Below, piece after piece: positions 9,400-18,818 of a stretch of DNA of 64,000 nt. The DNA comes from JACKAQ01 sp965227145 (lineage in GTDB: Bacteria > Calditrichota > Calditrichia > RBG-13-44-9 > J075). The position numbers and the translations under genes are program-made. Location: the NCBI GenBank assembly GCA_965227145.1, contig OZ245730.1, positions 248,001 through 312,000 on the forward strand. The letters run 5' to 3'. The notes below the pieces were generated by a model. It did not search any database. It was not told the origin of the DNA and worked only from the letters and a program-made list of their open reading frames with translations. Each line of letters starts with the position of its first letter. The first letter of the stretch is position 1.

Positions 9400-9813
9400 G
9401 CGACGGTTCGATAAGCCGAATTCTGTCTCCGGTTAACCGGAGGGCGATCATTTATCTGAGCGATCCACCCGGAAGTTCACCCCGGCAAGCCGGGGAACGC
9501 AGCGAGCAGCCACGTTTTTCGCGAACGAAAATTCTTCCCTATTTGATCTTGCGCCGAATGGGGTTTGTCCGGCCCGGTCATTGCTGATGCCAACGGCATT
9601 TCCTTGCGGAAACCGGCCGGTAGGCTCTTACCCTGCCATTTCACCCTTATCCCGGTAAACCGGGACGGTATCGTTTCTGTGACACTTTCCGTCATTTATT
9701 GCTTGGGCAATAAATGCCCCGGATTCTCTCCGGGCATTCTGCTCTATGGCGTTCGGACTTTCCTCGCCGGATTGCTGTTGCCAGAAACCCGGTGCGATCG
9801 CCTGAACCGTCGC
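9400..9813 (-). ncRNA. rnpB: RNase P RNA (bacterial class A)
   Basis: On the minus strand the hallmark GAGGAAAGTCCG lies near the 5' end (from ~9774 downward) and ACAGAATTCGGCTTATC near the 3' end. The termini GCGACGGTTC (5', at 9813) and GAACCGTCGC (3', at 9400) are perfectly complementary and form P1, which sets the limits. Size (414 nt) fits. It follows the zinc-ribbon gene by 10 bp. ORFs read through this region are spurious. Confidence 0.95.
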
Positions 9814-9823
9814 TAATACCGTT

Positions 9824-10534
9824 TTATTCTGTTTCGTCCCAAACCAAAATGCGTCCGCAATGTTCGCAATTATACAGGCGGTCTGCTTTGCGAATTTCAA
9901 CGATGCGCTGGGGCGGTAATGCCGAAAAACAACCACTGCAGGAATTCCGTTTGACGGGAGCCACAGCCAGTCCGTCTTTCGCTTTGCGAATGCGTTCGTA
10001 CATCCGTAAATGGCGGGTGTCGATTTTGGCTGCCAGTTCTTCACGCATCCGTTTCAGGCGCGATTCTTCGGCTTCGGTGTAATCGTTGATTTCTGAAAGC
10101 TCGTCACGATTTGTGGACAATTGTTCACCGAGATTTCCAACTTCACTACCCAGTTGTTCAATCTCCGATTTTACCCGTTCTTCTTCTTCCATCGATTGAA
10201 TAATCTTGTTCTCGAGGCTCTCAATTTCCATCTTTTTCGTGTCAATTTCGAGCGTTAGGGCATCATATTCTTTGTTGTTTTGAACATGATACAGTTGTTC
10301 CTCGTACTTCTTTAGCTGTTGCTTGCTGGCCTCTATTTCTTTCTCAAAAATCTTCCGGTCTTTGTGCAATTTTTGCGTTTGTTCTTCCAACTCCGTGGAG
10401 CGACTCTTTTTTTGATGTAAATCGCTACCAATTTGTTCAATAACAGTGGGGAGATCGCCTTTTTGTAACTCCAGGGTATTTAGGCGATTGTCATACTCCT
10501 GTAATTTAATTAAATCTGCCACCAATTCTTTCAT
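9824..10534 (-). CDS. Coiled-coil protein with C4 zinc ribbon (COG1579-like)
   Basis: The 236-residue protein is a long alpha-helical coiled coil (residues ~1-175, heptad-rich in Glu/Lys/Leu). It is followed by a four-cysteine zinc ribbon: CSGC near 198 and CEHCG near 223. This is the COG1579 architecture. Members are proposed to act in RNA or nucleic-acid-related processes, but the role is not firmly known. A strong SD (AAGGAGG) precedes the ATG at 10534. It is immediately upstream of rnpB on the same strand, so the two could share a transcript. Confidence 0.85.
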   Translation of the reverse strand: MKELVADLIKLQEYDNRLNTLELQKGDLPTVIEQIGSDLHQKKSRSTELEEQTQKLHKDRKIFEKEIEASKQQLKKYEEQLYHVQNNKEYDALTLEIDTKKMEIESLENKIIQSMEEEERVKSEIEQLGSEVGNLGEQLSTNRDELSEINDYTEAEESRLKRMREELAAKIDTRHLRMYERIRKAKDGLAVAPVKRNSCSGCFSALPPQRIVEIRKADRLYNCEHCGRILVWDETE

Positions 10535-10584
10535 ACACTAACCTCCTTTCCGGTCGAATACTGAGATAACGGGGCCACCGGCAT

Positions 10585-10618
10585 AAAAAAAGGTGCACTC
10601 GTTTTAGCGGGTGCACCT
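10585..10618 (-). terminator. Rho-independent terminator of the tRNA gene
   Basis: An 11-bp near-perfect stem (10608-10618 with 10591-10601, loop of 6) is followed on the minus strand by a run of seven T. It sits ~100 bp downstream of the tRNA gene and before the zinc-ribbon gene. Confidence 0.8.
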
Positions 10619-10716
10619 ACTGTATCTTTTAATTATTTGTTATCGATATTTTGAAAAAACTTAGTGATCGCATGATCTGCGAAGTATACTGCAAAACTAT
10701 CTCCTCATTTCAAAAG

Positions 10717-10790
10717 TGGGCCCACCAGGACTTGAACCTGGGACCGTCCGATTATGAGTCGGATGCTCTAACCAACTGAGCTATAGGCCC
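10717..10790 (-). tRNA. tRNA with CAU anticodon, probably tRNA-Ile2 (lysidine type)
   Basis: The minus strand folds as a full cloverleaf: acceptor GGGCCTA paired with TGGGCCC (one G-U), D arm AGCTCAGTTGGTTAGAGC, anticodon arm TCCGA-CTCATAA-TCGGA and T arm with GGTTCAAGTCC. The anticodon is CAU. The acceptor resembles tRNA-Ile more than elongator Met, so a TilS-modified Ile2 is favoured, but elongator Met cannot be excluded by eye. CCA is not encoded. The gene is 74 nt. Confidence 0.92.
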
Positions 10791-10887
10791 AATTAACTCA
10801 ATTGCAAAAATGAATTTATGTATGACAGCCTAAAAAATCAAGCGACATTTTACAATTCCGAAATATGTTTTCCGGTTGAAAATATGA

Positions 10888-12375
10888 TTATTTTTTTTGA
10901 GCCTTTTCGTACAGTTTAAGATAATCTTTTGCAGTTGTTTCCCAGGAAAAATCGGCTTTCATGGCGTTTCGCTGAACGCGTGCCCAGGCTTTTGCGGAAT
11001 CCCGTAATTGCAGGGCATTCTGGATAGCTTCCAACGCAATTTCGGCAGTTGGCGAATCGAAACAGAAGCCGTTGCCTTTCCCGTTTTCTATGGAAAATGG
11101 GTGAATGGTATCTGCCAGACTGCCGCTGTGCTGCACAACCGGAATTGCGCCATAGCGCATGCTGTTCAAATGAAATTGTTCGCCGGCGGATATTTCCGAT
11201 GGGATAAAGGTGATATCCGCACTGCCGAGCAGCAAATGGGCGATGCGTTTATCCATGCGTTCCCGGAGCGCCAGTTTGCCGGGAAATTGTTTCTGCAGTT
11301 CTTTTAGTTCGGTAATCGAGCGAAAATCACCGGTGTTTAGCACGACGGCTTGCACATCGTCTTTCAGCAATCCCGGTAAAATTTCCTGCACCAGTTTTAC
11401 ATCATCAGCAAGCTGGAAGTTAAGCATTACACCAACCAGCGGAATTTTGCTGTCATCGTTAATCCGGAGTTCGGTTGCCAGTGTGGATTTGTTTTCCAAC
11501 CGCTTCGCGAGTGTTTTTGCATCGAACTGGGCGGTGAGCAGCTTGTCTTCGACCGGGTTCCAGGTTGCGTAATCTGCCCCGGAGGCAATCCCGAAAATAT
11601 CTTTTTTGCGTTTTTTGAGCACTTCTGCCATCCCGAATGCCGGATCGCCATTGGCGAGCAGATTGGTAGTGAGGCTGCTGCTGGTCAGGTTGATGATGTC
11701 TGAAAAGAGTAACCCGCCTTTCAGAAAATTCAGTTTTCCTTCCAGTTCCAGTGCTGCGCCACTTTTTACATATTCACTGTCGATGCCAATGGTTTTGGCG
11801 ATTTTTTTATCAAAAACACCTTGTTGCGAAAGGTTGTGCACTGTAAGAACCGTGCGGGTGTTTTCGAAAAATTCGTCATCTTTGTAAAGCGTTTTCAGAT
11901 AGAATGGAATGAGCGCCGTGCTCCAGTCCGCGCAATGGATGATATCCGGTTGCCAGTAAAGCAGCTTGAGTGTTTCCAATACAGATTTGCAAAAAAAGCC
12001 GAAGCGTTCTGCGTTGTCTTCGTATGGCTCGCCGGATTGCGGATCGACGTAAAATCCTTTGCGGTCAAACAGTTCCGGAACGGATAAAAAATAGACGTGA
12101 ACCTTGGAGTTGGGTAAAAAGGCAGTTTTCCCGTTACCAACCCGGGTGGCGTCACCCAGCTGAATGTTTACTTCCCGGAGGCGAATCACTTCGCGCAGGA
12201 CATATTTTCGGTCGTTGATTGATTTGTATTTGGGCATCATCAAACGAATGTCCTGCTCCATTTCTTTTAACGCCGTGGGCAACGCGCTGGATGTTGCAGC
12301 CAGTCCGTTGGCGATCGATGTTTTGGCAAAGGGAGTAATTTCCGATGAAACGTAGCAGACTTTAAACGACTTCAT
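10888..12375 (-). CDS. GlgA-like glycosyltransferase with degenerate active site
   Basis: The 495-residue protein follows the glycogen-synthase (GT5) fold from end to end: VSSEITPFAK at the N-terminus, HCADWSTALIPFYL, TVHNLSQQGVF, and a C-terminal MRYGAIPVVQHSGSLADTI. The family's catalytic signatures are altered. KTGGLADV is replaced by KTSIANGLAA. The nucleotide-sugar binding R-L-x-x-Q-K-G is LNFQLADD. The E-P-C-G-L block is EISAGEQ. It may be inactive or have changed chemistry. The start ATG at 12375 directly follows the galT stop (TAAATG) with SD AGAGGAA, so the two form an operon. Confidence 0.8.
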   Translation of the reverse strand: MKSFKVCYVSSEITPFAKTSIANGLAATSSALPTALKEMEQDIRLMMPKYKSINDRKYVLREVIRLREVNIQLGDATRVGNGKTAFLPNSKVHVYFLSVPELFDRKGFYVDPQSGEPYEDNAERFGFFCKSVLETLKLLYWQPDIIHCADWSTALIPFYLKTLYKDDEFFENTRTVLTVHNLSQQGVFDKKIAKTIGIDSEYVKSGAALELEGKLNFLKGGLLFSDIINLTSSSLTTNLLANGDPAFGMAEVLKKRKKDIFGIASGADYATWNPVEDKLLTAQFDAKTLAKRLENKSTLATELRINDDSKIPLVGVMLNFQLADDVKLVQEILPGLLKDDVQAVVLNTGDFRSITELKELQKQFPGKLALRERMDKRIAHLLLGSADITFIPSEISAGEQFHLNSMRYGAIPVVQHSGSLADTIHPFSIENGKGNGFCFDSPTAEIALEAIQNALQLRDSAKAWARVQRNAMKADFSWETTAKDYLKLYEKAQKK

Positions 12376-13407
12376 TTACATTCCTCTTAATGGTAAAGAT
12401 TCTGAGACAACTTCCCGTAACTGCCGGGCGGCATGCTCGGGGGATGTCGAATTGATGTGCACGCCACTGCTTTGTTCAAATCCGGCCACAAATGCCAGTC
12501 GTGGCAAAATTTCAAAATGCCAGTGAAAGTGTTCCGTATCTGCCGATTGGAGCGGGGCGGTGTGTAATATCATATTGTAGGCAGGATTGTTGAGCAATGT
12601 ATCCAGCCTTTGGATAATGTCTTTCAATACGATCGATAGTTCACGCAATTTTTCCTCTCCGGCCAGTTCGAAATGCGCCAGGTGAGCTTTGGGCAAAATC
12701 CAGCATTCGTATGAAAACCGTGCAGCATAAGCCGAAATTACCGAAAACAATTCACCCTCAATAATTACGCGATCCTTATTTTTTAGTTCCTGCTGATGCA
12801 GGTCGCAAAAAATACAGCGATTGTGATGTCGAAAATGTGTTTCTGCTGCATCCAGCTCTGTTTGAACAGCCTGCGGGATAAACGGCAATGCCATCAGTTG
12901 TGAATGCGGATGATGCAGCGTGGCGCCTGCCAAAAAACCGTGATTTTTGAAAATCTGGACATACTGCCAGCGTGTGTCTTGTTTGATCGAGCGGATCCGT
13001 TTCTGATACGCCCGGAGCACATCAAAAATCTGCCCGGTATCCATTGTCGAAAATTTTTCTTTGGCATCCGTCGATTCAATAATTACTTCGTGAATACCGC
13101 TTGCCGGAATATTTGAAAACCATTCGTCGCTCTGCATATCACCGGTTTTCGTATCGCCATTTGTGTGGATGGCAGGATACTTGTTTGGTACAACCCGTAA
13201 AGACCAGCCCGGCGTATCTGGCAATGTTTCCGGCAATCGAAAGGCCAGCACTTCCGGCGGGGTTTGCGCTTCGTTTCCCGGCGAAAAAGGCGAATCTTGA
13301 TTGGGATTGTGCTGTATGTGCGTCAAAAACTCCGATGGTCGGCTTCCACGGTCAGTCGATATAATCACCCATCTACCTGAAATGGGATCTTTGCGAAATT
13401 CTGGCAT
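12376..13407 (-). CDS. galT: Galactose-1-phosphate uridylyltransferase (GalT/HIT family)
   Basis: The 343-residue protein has the GalT start FRKDPISGRWVIISTDRGSRP and the nucleotidyl-His motif HHPHSQLMALP. Zinc-site residues are CIFCDL (~200) and the C-terminal HFHWHFEILPR. GalT exchanges UMP between UDP-glucose and Gal-1-P. Relatives use other hexose phosphates, including ADP-glucose phosphorylases. Because it is cotranscribed with a glycogen-synthase-like gene, an ADP- or UDP-glucose role should be kept in mind. The ATG at 13407 is preceded by GTAGGG. Confidence 0.88.
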   Translation of the reverse strand: MPEFRKDPISGRWVIISTDRGSRPSEFLTHIQHNPNQDSPFSPGNEAQTPPEVLAFRLPETLPDTPGWSLRVVPNKYPAIHTNGDTKTGDMQSDEWFSNIPASGIHEVIIESTDAKEKFSTMDTGQIFDVLRAYQKRIRSIKQDTRWQYVQIFKNHGFLAGATLHHPHSQLMALPFIPQAVQTELDAAETHFRHHNRCIFCDLHQQELKNKDRVIIEGELFSVISAYAARFSYECWILPKAHLAHFELAGEEKLRELSIVLKDIIQRLDTLLNNPAYNMILHTAPLQSADTEHFHWHFEILPRLAFVAGFEQSSGVHINSTSPEHAARQLREVVSESLPLRGM

Positions 13408-13515
13408 GCCCTACTTGTTTATTTAATTCTTATTACAAAAATATTTAAAAATTTACGCAAATAACGCTGTATAATCAAGTTTTAAAATTTGCGCACAATA
13501 GCAGGTGATGCCGGG

Positions 13516-14619
13516 TTATTGCTCCCCAAACAACAATTCCAAATGATTTTCCAGCCGTTTCGCCCAGTCTTGTTCGGCATGGCGGTGATTGCGAAAATAT
13601 GAAAAATAAATTGTGTGACGCGCCATAAATCCTTTGAAACGGAGGGTGCGCAACACGCGTTTGCAGCCGCGATGCAGCAGGCGCTCCCCGCCGATGCCAC
13701 CGCAATCCATGAAAATTTTCAGCGGAAGCGCAGGTAACGCACTTTTTTTGATTTGCCGGATAGCCTGATTTTTCCGGAAAATAAATGATGGCGAAAGGCA
13801 ACTGGCCATCCCAAAAATATCCGGGTGATGCCACGCCAGCAGAAAAGATACCAGCCCGCCCATCGATGAGCCGATGGTTGCGGTGTGTGCCCGACCCTGC
13901 ATTGTCCGGTAATTGCTGTCGATCAGCGGTTTGACGGTTTCCACAACAAATCGCCGATATGCTTCGCCCAGCGGCGATGCGGAGTATTCCTCCAGCCGGT
14001 CGTTTGTGTTGTAAATGCCAACAATGATGATGTCGCGAATGCGCCCTTCCCGGATGAGCCGGGTTGCGGTTTCATCAGCTTGCCAATCGTATCCCGTGTA
14101 TGCGGTAATCGGATCGAACACGTTTTGCCCGTCGTGCATGTATAAAACCGGATAGCGTTTGTCGCTGTTTGCCGCATAGTTTTCCGGCAGCCAGACAATC
14201 AAATCGCGCTGTGCGAGTATGCCGTCGCTGAGATCCCGGTGATATTTTACCGTTCCGGTAACGCGGGTGTGGACTGTTTTTTCGGCGTTTTGACGGGCGA
14301 TATCCCGCCACGTGTCCACTTCCTGCGAAATGGTGACATCGCTGTCCACCAGAAAACGGAAATTGCCGGCAGGATTCCCGGATTCGTCTGCAGCTTCGGA
14401 TTCCCAACTGCCGCGCGTGAATTTATATTCGATTTCTATATTTTTGCGGAACTGGAATTCGCGAATCCAATAGCCGTCACCTTCCGGGCTTGGCACCATC
14501 GGGATCGCGTTCGGGCGCCAGTTTCCCAATTGTTCGTGATTCCCAACGATGAAAACTTGTCCGTCATCGGGCAGCGAATTCGGTTTTACGCGAATAGTAA
14601 CAGATTGTTTTTTCTGCAT
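13516..14619 (-). CDS. CBM20-containing esterase (EstD/Fes-like alpha/beta hydrolase)
   Basis: Starting at ATG 14619 the protein is 367 residues; a start at 14718 would add 33 residues without clear homology. Residues ~1-105 look like a CBM20 starch-binding module (VGNHEQLGNWRP, IEYKFTRGSWESE). The rest is an esterase: YPVLYMHDGQNVFDP, the nucleophile elbow GSSMGG, an Asp in IFMDCGG, and His in RNHRHAEQDWAKR. No signal peptide is evident. Such enzymes release acyl groups or act on glucan or siderophore-like esters. The CBM20 next to glgA-like and galT genes suggests an alpha-glucan substrate (inference). Confidence 0.8.
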   Translation of the reverse strand: MQKKQSVTIRVKPNSLPDDGQVFIVGNHEQLGNWRPNAIPMVPSPEGDGYWIREFQFRKNIEIEYKFTRGSWESEAADESGNPAGNFRFLVDSDVTISQEVDTWRDIARQNAEKTVHTRVTGTVKYHRDLSDGILAQRDLIVWLPENYAANSDKRYPVLYMHDGQNVFDPITAYTGYDWQADETATRLIREGRIRDIIIVGIYNTNDRLEEYSASPLGEAYRRFVVETVKPLIDSNYRTMQGRAHTATIGSSMGGLVSFLLAWHHPDIFGMASCLSPSFIFRKNQAIRQIKKSALPALPLKIFMDCGGIGGERLLHRGCKRVLRTLRFKGFMARHTIYFSYFRNHRHAEQDWAKRLENHLELLFGEQ

Positions 14620-14863
14620 TTGTATCCATATTTGTTTATATTCAAAAAAAGGAAATGAAAATAAAATCCGCGTCAGATAATTCAAAACGATTTTACATTT
14701 CGATACAAATTGCGGCAAATGCGTCGATTTGCGGAACTACAAACGGGCTTCCGGGTTATAAATAGCCGGATTTTGACATGGATAAAAGAAATCCGCCTTT
14801 GAAATATAAAGTTTATTTACTTATATTCGCTGCTTTGTATATCAATCTACAGAAGGGAAAGTA

Positions 14864-16123
14864 TTGATTCAGACCAACAGCACATCATCAATCCGCCGCC
14901 GGATTTGGCAAATTGCGACATTCTGCCTTGTTTTAACCGCTTTTTGGGCTTGCGAAGAAAATCCGGAAGCAGTGAATTTGAACGACAGCAACGCCGAACT
15001 GGTAACGGATACACTTTACGCCACATCTGATGTAACATTCGTAAGAAGCCGGGAAACGCTGACCACATTGAGCACCAGCAAATTGCTGATCGGTAATTTT
15101 GCCGATATCACCTGCCGCCCGTTGATGCGTTTTATCTCCCTACCGGAAAGCATTGCCGTTTTCGACAGCGCATTTATCGAGCTGAAAACCGGCAGATTTA
15201 TTGGCGATGCGATGGCAACCGGTTTTTCCGTCACCGCATATCCCGTCACTGAAGAATGGGTTGCAGATACATCCGCAATCTGGCGGGATAACGATTTCAA
15301 TTCAAATGTTGATATCGCGCAGCCGCTCGGCGAGTTTACGCTGGCACCCGAAGACAGCCAGACTGTCCGGATGCGGCTCAGCCAGGCTGGACTGAATTTT
15401 TTCCAGGGTTGGGCAGATACCAGCAGCGGCATCGATAACCACGGAATGGGTTTTAGCTTCAATTCCGCAAATTTTATGGTTGAAATTCTTGCCCGCGATT
15501 TATCGGGAAGCTCCGGACCAACCTTATATTTGCACTATACAGACAGTATCCCCAAAGTTGACACATTGCTCGTTGGGCTGGATGTTTATCTCGACGAAGG
15601 TCAGGTGCCCACCCAACCCAACCGGATTTATACCTCAACGTTGCGCAGCAGCTACGTATCGCTCATGAAATTTAACATCGGATCGCTGTGGAACGATTAT
15701 CCCGATGGCGTGATTGTCGAAAGCGCCGCGCTGGAGCTTTCCATCGATGGCGATGATTCATTTTACGACACCGGATTTCTGGAATTGTTACCACTCGCGG
15801 ATTCCAGCGGATTCACAGCGGATAATTACACCATTAATAATGATTATTTGAATTCGGTTGGCAGCGAAATTTTGCTCACACGATTCAACGCAGATTCAAC
15901 CAGGTTGCTCAACGCATCCGAAACGGAAGAGCGTGAGCTTGCAGCCAATTATATTCAGCCGCTGCTAAACGATTCCACAACATTTGCCGGTTTTTACATC
16001 TCGGATTTCAGCCCGACAGCCACACTGCGCAAATTTTCATTTTACCGCTTTAACGACGCGGATATTTCCAAACGCCCGCGGCTGATTCTCCGGCTGCTAA
16101 AATTACCGCAGGAACGTTTGTAA
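14864..16123 (+). CDS. Surface lipoprotein, DNRLRE-like
   Basis: The 419-residue protein starts at TTG 14864 after SD AGAAGGGA. An N-terminal signal ends in a lipobox-like LTAFWAC (Cys30). The body is beta-rich with two similar halves (RPLMRFISLP-type and SLMKFNIGSL-type segments followed by 'SAxxEL' strands). This is reminiscent of DNRLRE/TGF-propeptide-like domains of exported proteins. The product is probably an outer-membrane-anchored lipoprotein of unknown function. It ends 29 bp before the beta-barrel gene and is likely cotranscribed with it. Confidence 0.65.
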   Translation: MIQTNSTSSIRRRIWQIATFCLVLTAFWACEENPEAVNLNDSNAELVTDTLYATSDVTFVRSRETLTTLSTSKLLIGNFADITCRPLMRFISLPESIAVFDSAFIELKTGRFIGDAMATGFSVTAYPVTEEWVADTSAIWRDNDFNSNVDIAQPLGEFTLAPEDSQTVRMRLSQAGLNFFQGWADTSSGIDNHGMGFSFNSANFMVEILARDLSGSSGPTLYLHYTDSIPKVDTLLVGLDVYLDEGQVPTQPNRIYTSTLRSSYVSLMKFNIGSLWNDYPDGVIVESAALELSIDGDDSFYDTGFLELLPLADSSGFTADNYTINNDYLNSVGSEILLTRFNADSTRLLNASETEERELAANYIQPLLNDSTTFAGFYISDFSPTATLRKFSFYRFNDADISKRPRLILRLLKLPQERL

Positions 16124-16152
16124 TCAGAAAAAAAGATTATCATGAGGATGGA

Positions 16153-17358
16153 ATGAAGCAAATTTTGCTCAACACAATTGTATGTATCACCTTTAGCGCC
16201 GTGGGTTTTTCGTTGTTTGGCGGTTCCTATTTTTCCACAAAGTCGAAAGGCATTGGCATTCGCCAATACAACACCGGCGTTCGCGGAATGGGAATGGGTT
16301 TTACCGGCATCGCATCTGCGGACAGTTTGCAGCTCAACAGTTTTGCGCTTACCCAGTGGCGTTATATTTCAACTACGCGGGCAACAATCGGTATTTCCTA
16401 TCAGGGCATCATCTCGGATTTTGATGGCGGTGTGGAAACCTACAATTCCACCGCGGATTTTGGCGGATTAAACCTTGCCGTGCCGCTTGTTTCCAAAAAA
16501 TGGGCAATCGGTTTATCCATTACGCCCTACGCCGAAATGGATTTTAAAACAAACAATTCCATCACCAGCGACGGTGAAACGTTTACCCAAATCAGTTCCT
16601 ACACCGGAAATGTGTCCCGGGCGCAGTTTAGTTTGGCATGGGCGCCGACGCCGAGCTTCGGTATTTCTGCAAATTACAGCTATTTTTTCGGATCGCTGAA
16701 CGATCAGTACGATTTCAATTTTGAGGACAACAGTTTCCGGGATACCAGCCACAAAATCACCTACCGTTTTTCCGGTCCCGGATTTGGCATCGGTGCGGAC
16801 TGGCAGCCCATTTCCCGCGCCAGAATTGCCGGGTTTGTGGATTTCCAGCCATCGGTCGATTTGGCAGTCAGTTACACATCCACATTGCAGATTTCTGACG
16901 ACGAAGATCGCAATTTCGATTCCTTTCCACTCCAGTTCGGGATCGGCAGCGCGTTCGATCTCGGAAAGGGCTGGAACGCCGCAATCGACTACACCAGCCA
17001 AAACTGGGCGGATGCACTTACCGTTCCCAATGCGGATTTTGATACCTGGCAACTGTTTGGTGTCGGGATTGAACGGGAAGCAAAGCGCGAACGAAAAGCC
17101 GGATTTTTTGGCGGAAATGATTTGCGAGCCGGATTTTCAGCCGCAAAACTCGGATACAAATTTAACGGAAACACAGTTTCCGAATATGCGCTTCATCTGG
17201 GAATGGGATTCCCTTTTGGTTTCTATACCAATCGCTTTGATGTTGCGTTTGTCGGCGGATTTCGCGGTGATCTGACCAAAAATCTCGCTGAAGAACGCTT
17301 TATAAAAATGAATATATCGCTTTCGATTGGCGAACAATGGTTCCAGAGAATCAGATAA
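16153..17358 (+). CDS. Outer-membrane beta-barrel protein
   Basis: The 401-residue protein has a signal peptide (~1-24) and a series of alternating amphipathic strands rich in Gly and aromatics through to the C-terminus. GVRGMGMGFTGIASADS near the start is typical of PorV/FadL-style barrels of the FCB group. No transport substrate can be named. It probably forms an operon with the upstream lipoprotein gene (29-bp gap), and the two may work together at the surface. Confidence 0.75.
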   Translation: MKQILLNTIVCITFSAVGFSLFGGSYFSTKSKGIGIRQYNTGVRGMGMGFTGIASADSLQLNSFALTQWRYISTTRATIGISYQGIISDFDGGVETYNSTADFGGLNLAVPLVSKKWAIGLSITPYAEMDFKTNNSITSDGETFTQISSYTGNVSRAQFSLAWAPTPSFGISANYSYFFGSLNDQYDFNFEDNSFRDTSHKITYRFSGPGFGIGADWQPISRARIAGFVDFQPSVDLAVSYTSTLQISDDEDRNFDSFPLQFGIGSAFDLGKGWNAAIDYTSQNWADALTVPNADFDTWQLFGVGIEREAKRERKAGFFGGNDLRAGFSAAKLGYKFNGNTVSEYALHLGMGFPFGFYTNRFDVAFVGGFRGDLTKNLAEERFIKMNISLSIGEQWFQRIR

Positions 17359-17376
17359 ACACCGACCATTTTTTGC

Positions 17377-17405
17377 TTGTCTATTTACATCGATTGGCGT
17401 ATTAT
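17377..17405 (+). promoter_or_regulatory. Candidate sigma70-type promoter
   Basis: TTGTCT (17377-17382) and TATTAT (17400-17405) are separated by 17 bp, 69 bp upstream of the TPR gene start at 17474. They lie in the otherwise empty gap after the barrel gene, so this gene could be transcribed independently. Confidence 0.5.
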
Positions 17406-17473
17406 AACGGTGCGTTCCTACGTAAAACAATACGGTGTTTTTGCGGTAAATAACGAGGAGGAATATCGAGAAA

Positions 17474-18754
17474 ATGAAGTCAACGCAAGGTTTTTTATTA
17501 TTTTTGGCGACAACATTGTTGATGATAAACATATCCGGGTTTGCCCAGGAAGATGACGCTGAACCCGCTGATTGTCGTCCCGCCAGCCTTGAATCGCCGT
17601 ACGATAAATTTAAAGACGACAGCCTCGATCCCCAGCAGGTTAACATTTGGTATAGTTACGCTTACGAAAATTACAAACACGAACAGTGGGAAAAAGCCAT
17701 TTCATACTACTGGAAAGTAATGGTTAACGACCAAACCGGACGTTTGGAAAAAGTAACCTATGGCAAACTGGTCGATTGTTACAAAAATATTGGTAAAACA
17801 GCCAGCGACAACAAAGTTTATCTGGACAGCACCTTTTTGGTTATTTATCGCGGACTGGAAAAGTATCCGGATAACGCCAGCCTCCATTTCCATGCCGGCA
17901 ACCTGCATCGCGGGCTTGGGCAAAGCGAATGCGCTATTCCGCATTATCAGGAAATGGTCAAAGCATATCCGAAAGAAGTGAATTATCTGAAAGCGTTGGT
18001 TGACCTTTATCTGGATGTTGATGACGAACAAGCCATCGACGCCCAGAAAAAAGTGACGGAAATGGACCCCTCACTGGAAGAGCAGCTCAAATACAAAAAT
18101 ATTCTGGAACGATTTGGTCGCGATCCGATGAAAGCCGTTGTCGAAGCTTTTGAAAAAGACAGCACCAATTTGACCGTCTGCATTAATCTGGCATCCGAAG
18201 CGTTGCAACGGGGCAGCTACGAACTGGTGTTACGCGCTGCTACCGCCGGATTGAAAATTGAATCCAACAATGTTCCGCTGCTGGATTCCCAGGCGAAAGC
18301 GTTCGAAGGTTTGGGCAGAATGAACGATGCCATATCCAGCTATCGCGAAATTACCAATGCCGATCCGGACAATGTGAATGCGTATTGCTCACTGGCTTTG
18401 GCTTATGCCAGTGTCAAAAATTTTTCCGCGGCAAAATCGCAGGTGAACAAAGCCATTTCGATGGATTCCCAAAACGGACTGCCGTTTATTACGCTCGGGC
18501 AAATCATCGAAGAAGCGATCGATTACTGCTCCAACAAACGCGGCAAAAACGAATACAATTACGATGATAATCTGGCGTTCGAAATCGCCGGACGGGAATA
18601 TGCCAAAGCCAAACGCGACCCGAATTATGCAGCGCGTGCCGACAGCCGCATCAGCGCACTGAAGCCGTTTTACCGCACTAAAGAGCAAGTTTTCCTTCGC
18701 CAGAACAACACGACTATCAAAGATGCCTGCTATACAAGCTGGTTATCTTATTAA
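17474..18754 (+). CDS. Exported TPR protein
   Basis: The 426-residue protein has a signal peptide (~1-25, ending GFAQ) and TPR repeats over most of its length (for example WEKAISYYWKVM, SLHFHAGNLHRGLGQSECAI, DNVNAYCSLALAYASVKNF). A C-terminal tail with QVFLRQNN and several Cys follows. TPR proteins of this kind act as periplasmic scaffolds; the partner is unknown. SD GAGGAGG (17456-17461 region) precedes the ATG. A strong terminator follows. Confidence 0.8.
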   Translation: MKSTQGFLLFLATTLLMINISGFAQEDDAEPADCRPASLESPYDKFKDDSLDPQQVNIWYSYAYENYKHEQWEKAISYYWKVMVNDQTGRLEKVTYGKLVDCYKNIGKTASDNKVYLDSTFLVIYRGLEKYPDNASLHFHAGNLHRGLGQSECAIPHYQEMVKAYPKEVNYLKALVDLYLDVDDEQAIDAQKKVTEMDPSLEEQLKYKNILERFGRDPMKAVVEAFEKDSTNLTVCINLASEALQRGSYELVLRAATAGLKIESNNVPLLDSQAKAFEGLGRMNDAISSYREITNADPDNVNAYCSLALAYASVKNFSAAKSQVNKAISMDSQNGLPFITLGQIIEEAIDYCSNKRGKNEYNYDDNLAFEIAGREYAKAKRDPNYAARADSRISALKPFYRTKEQVFLRQNNTTIKDACYTSWLSY

Positions 18755-18780
18755 AAATATGTGATTTAAACAAAATTGTT

Positions 18781-18818
18781 AAAACTCCTGCATTCGTATT
18801 CTGCAGGAGTTTTTTTAT
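18781..18818 (+). terminator. Rho-independent terminator
   Basis: A 12-bp perfect stem (18781-18792 with 18802-18813) with a 9-nt loop is followed by a T-rich run. It ends transcription of the TPR gene before glyA. Confidence 0.9.

Noticed and set aside
9348..9816. Small plus-strand ORFs
   Set aside because: They lie over rnpB; the RNA structure explains the sequence.
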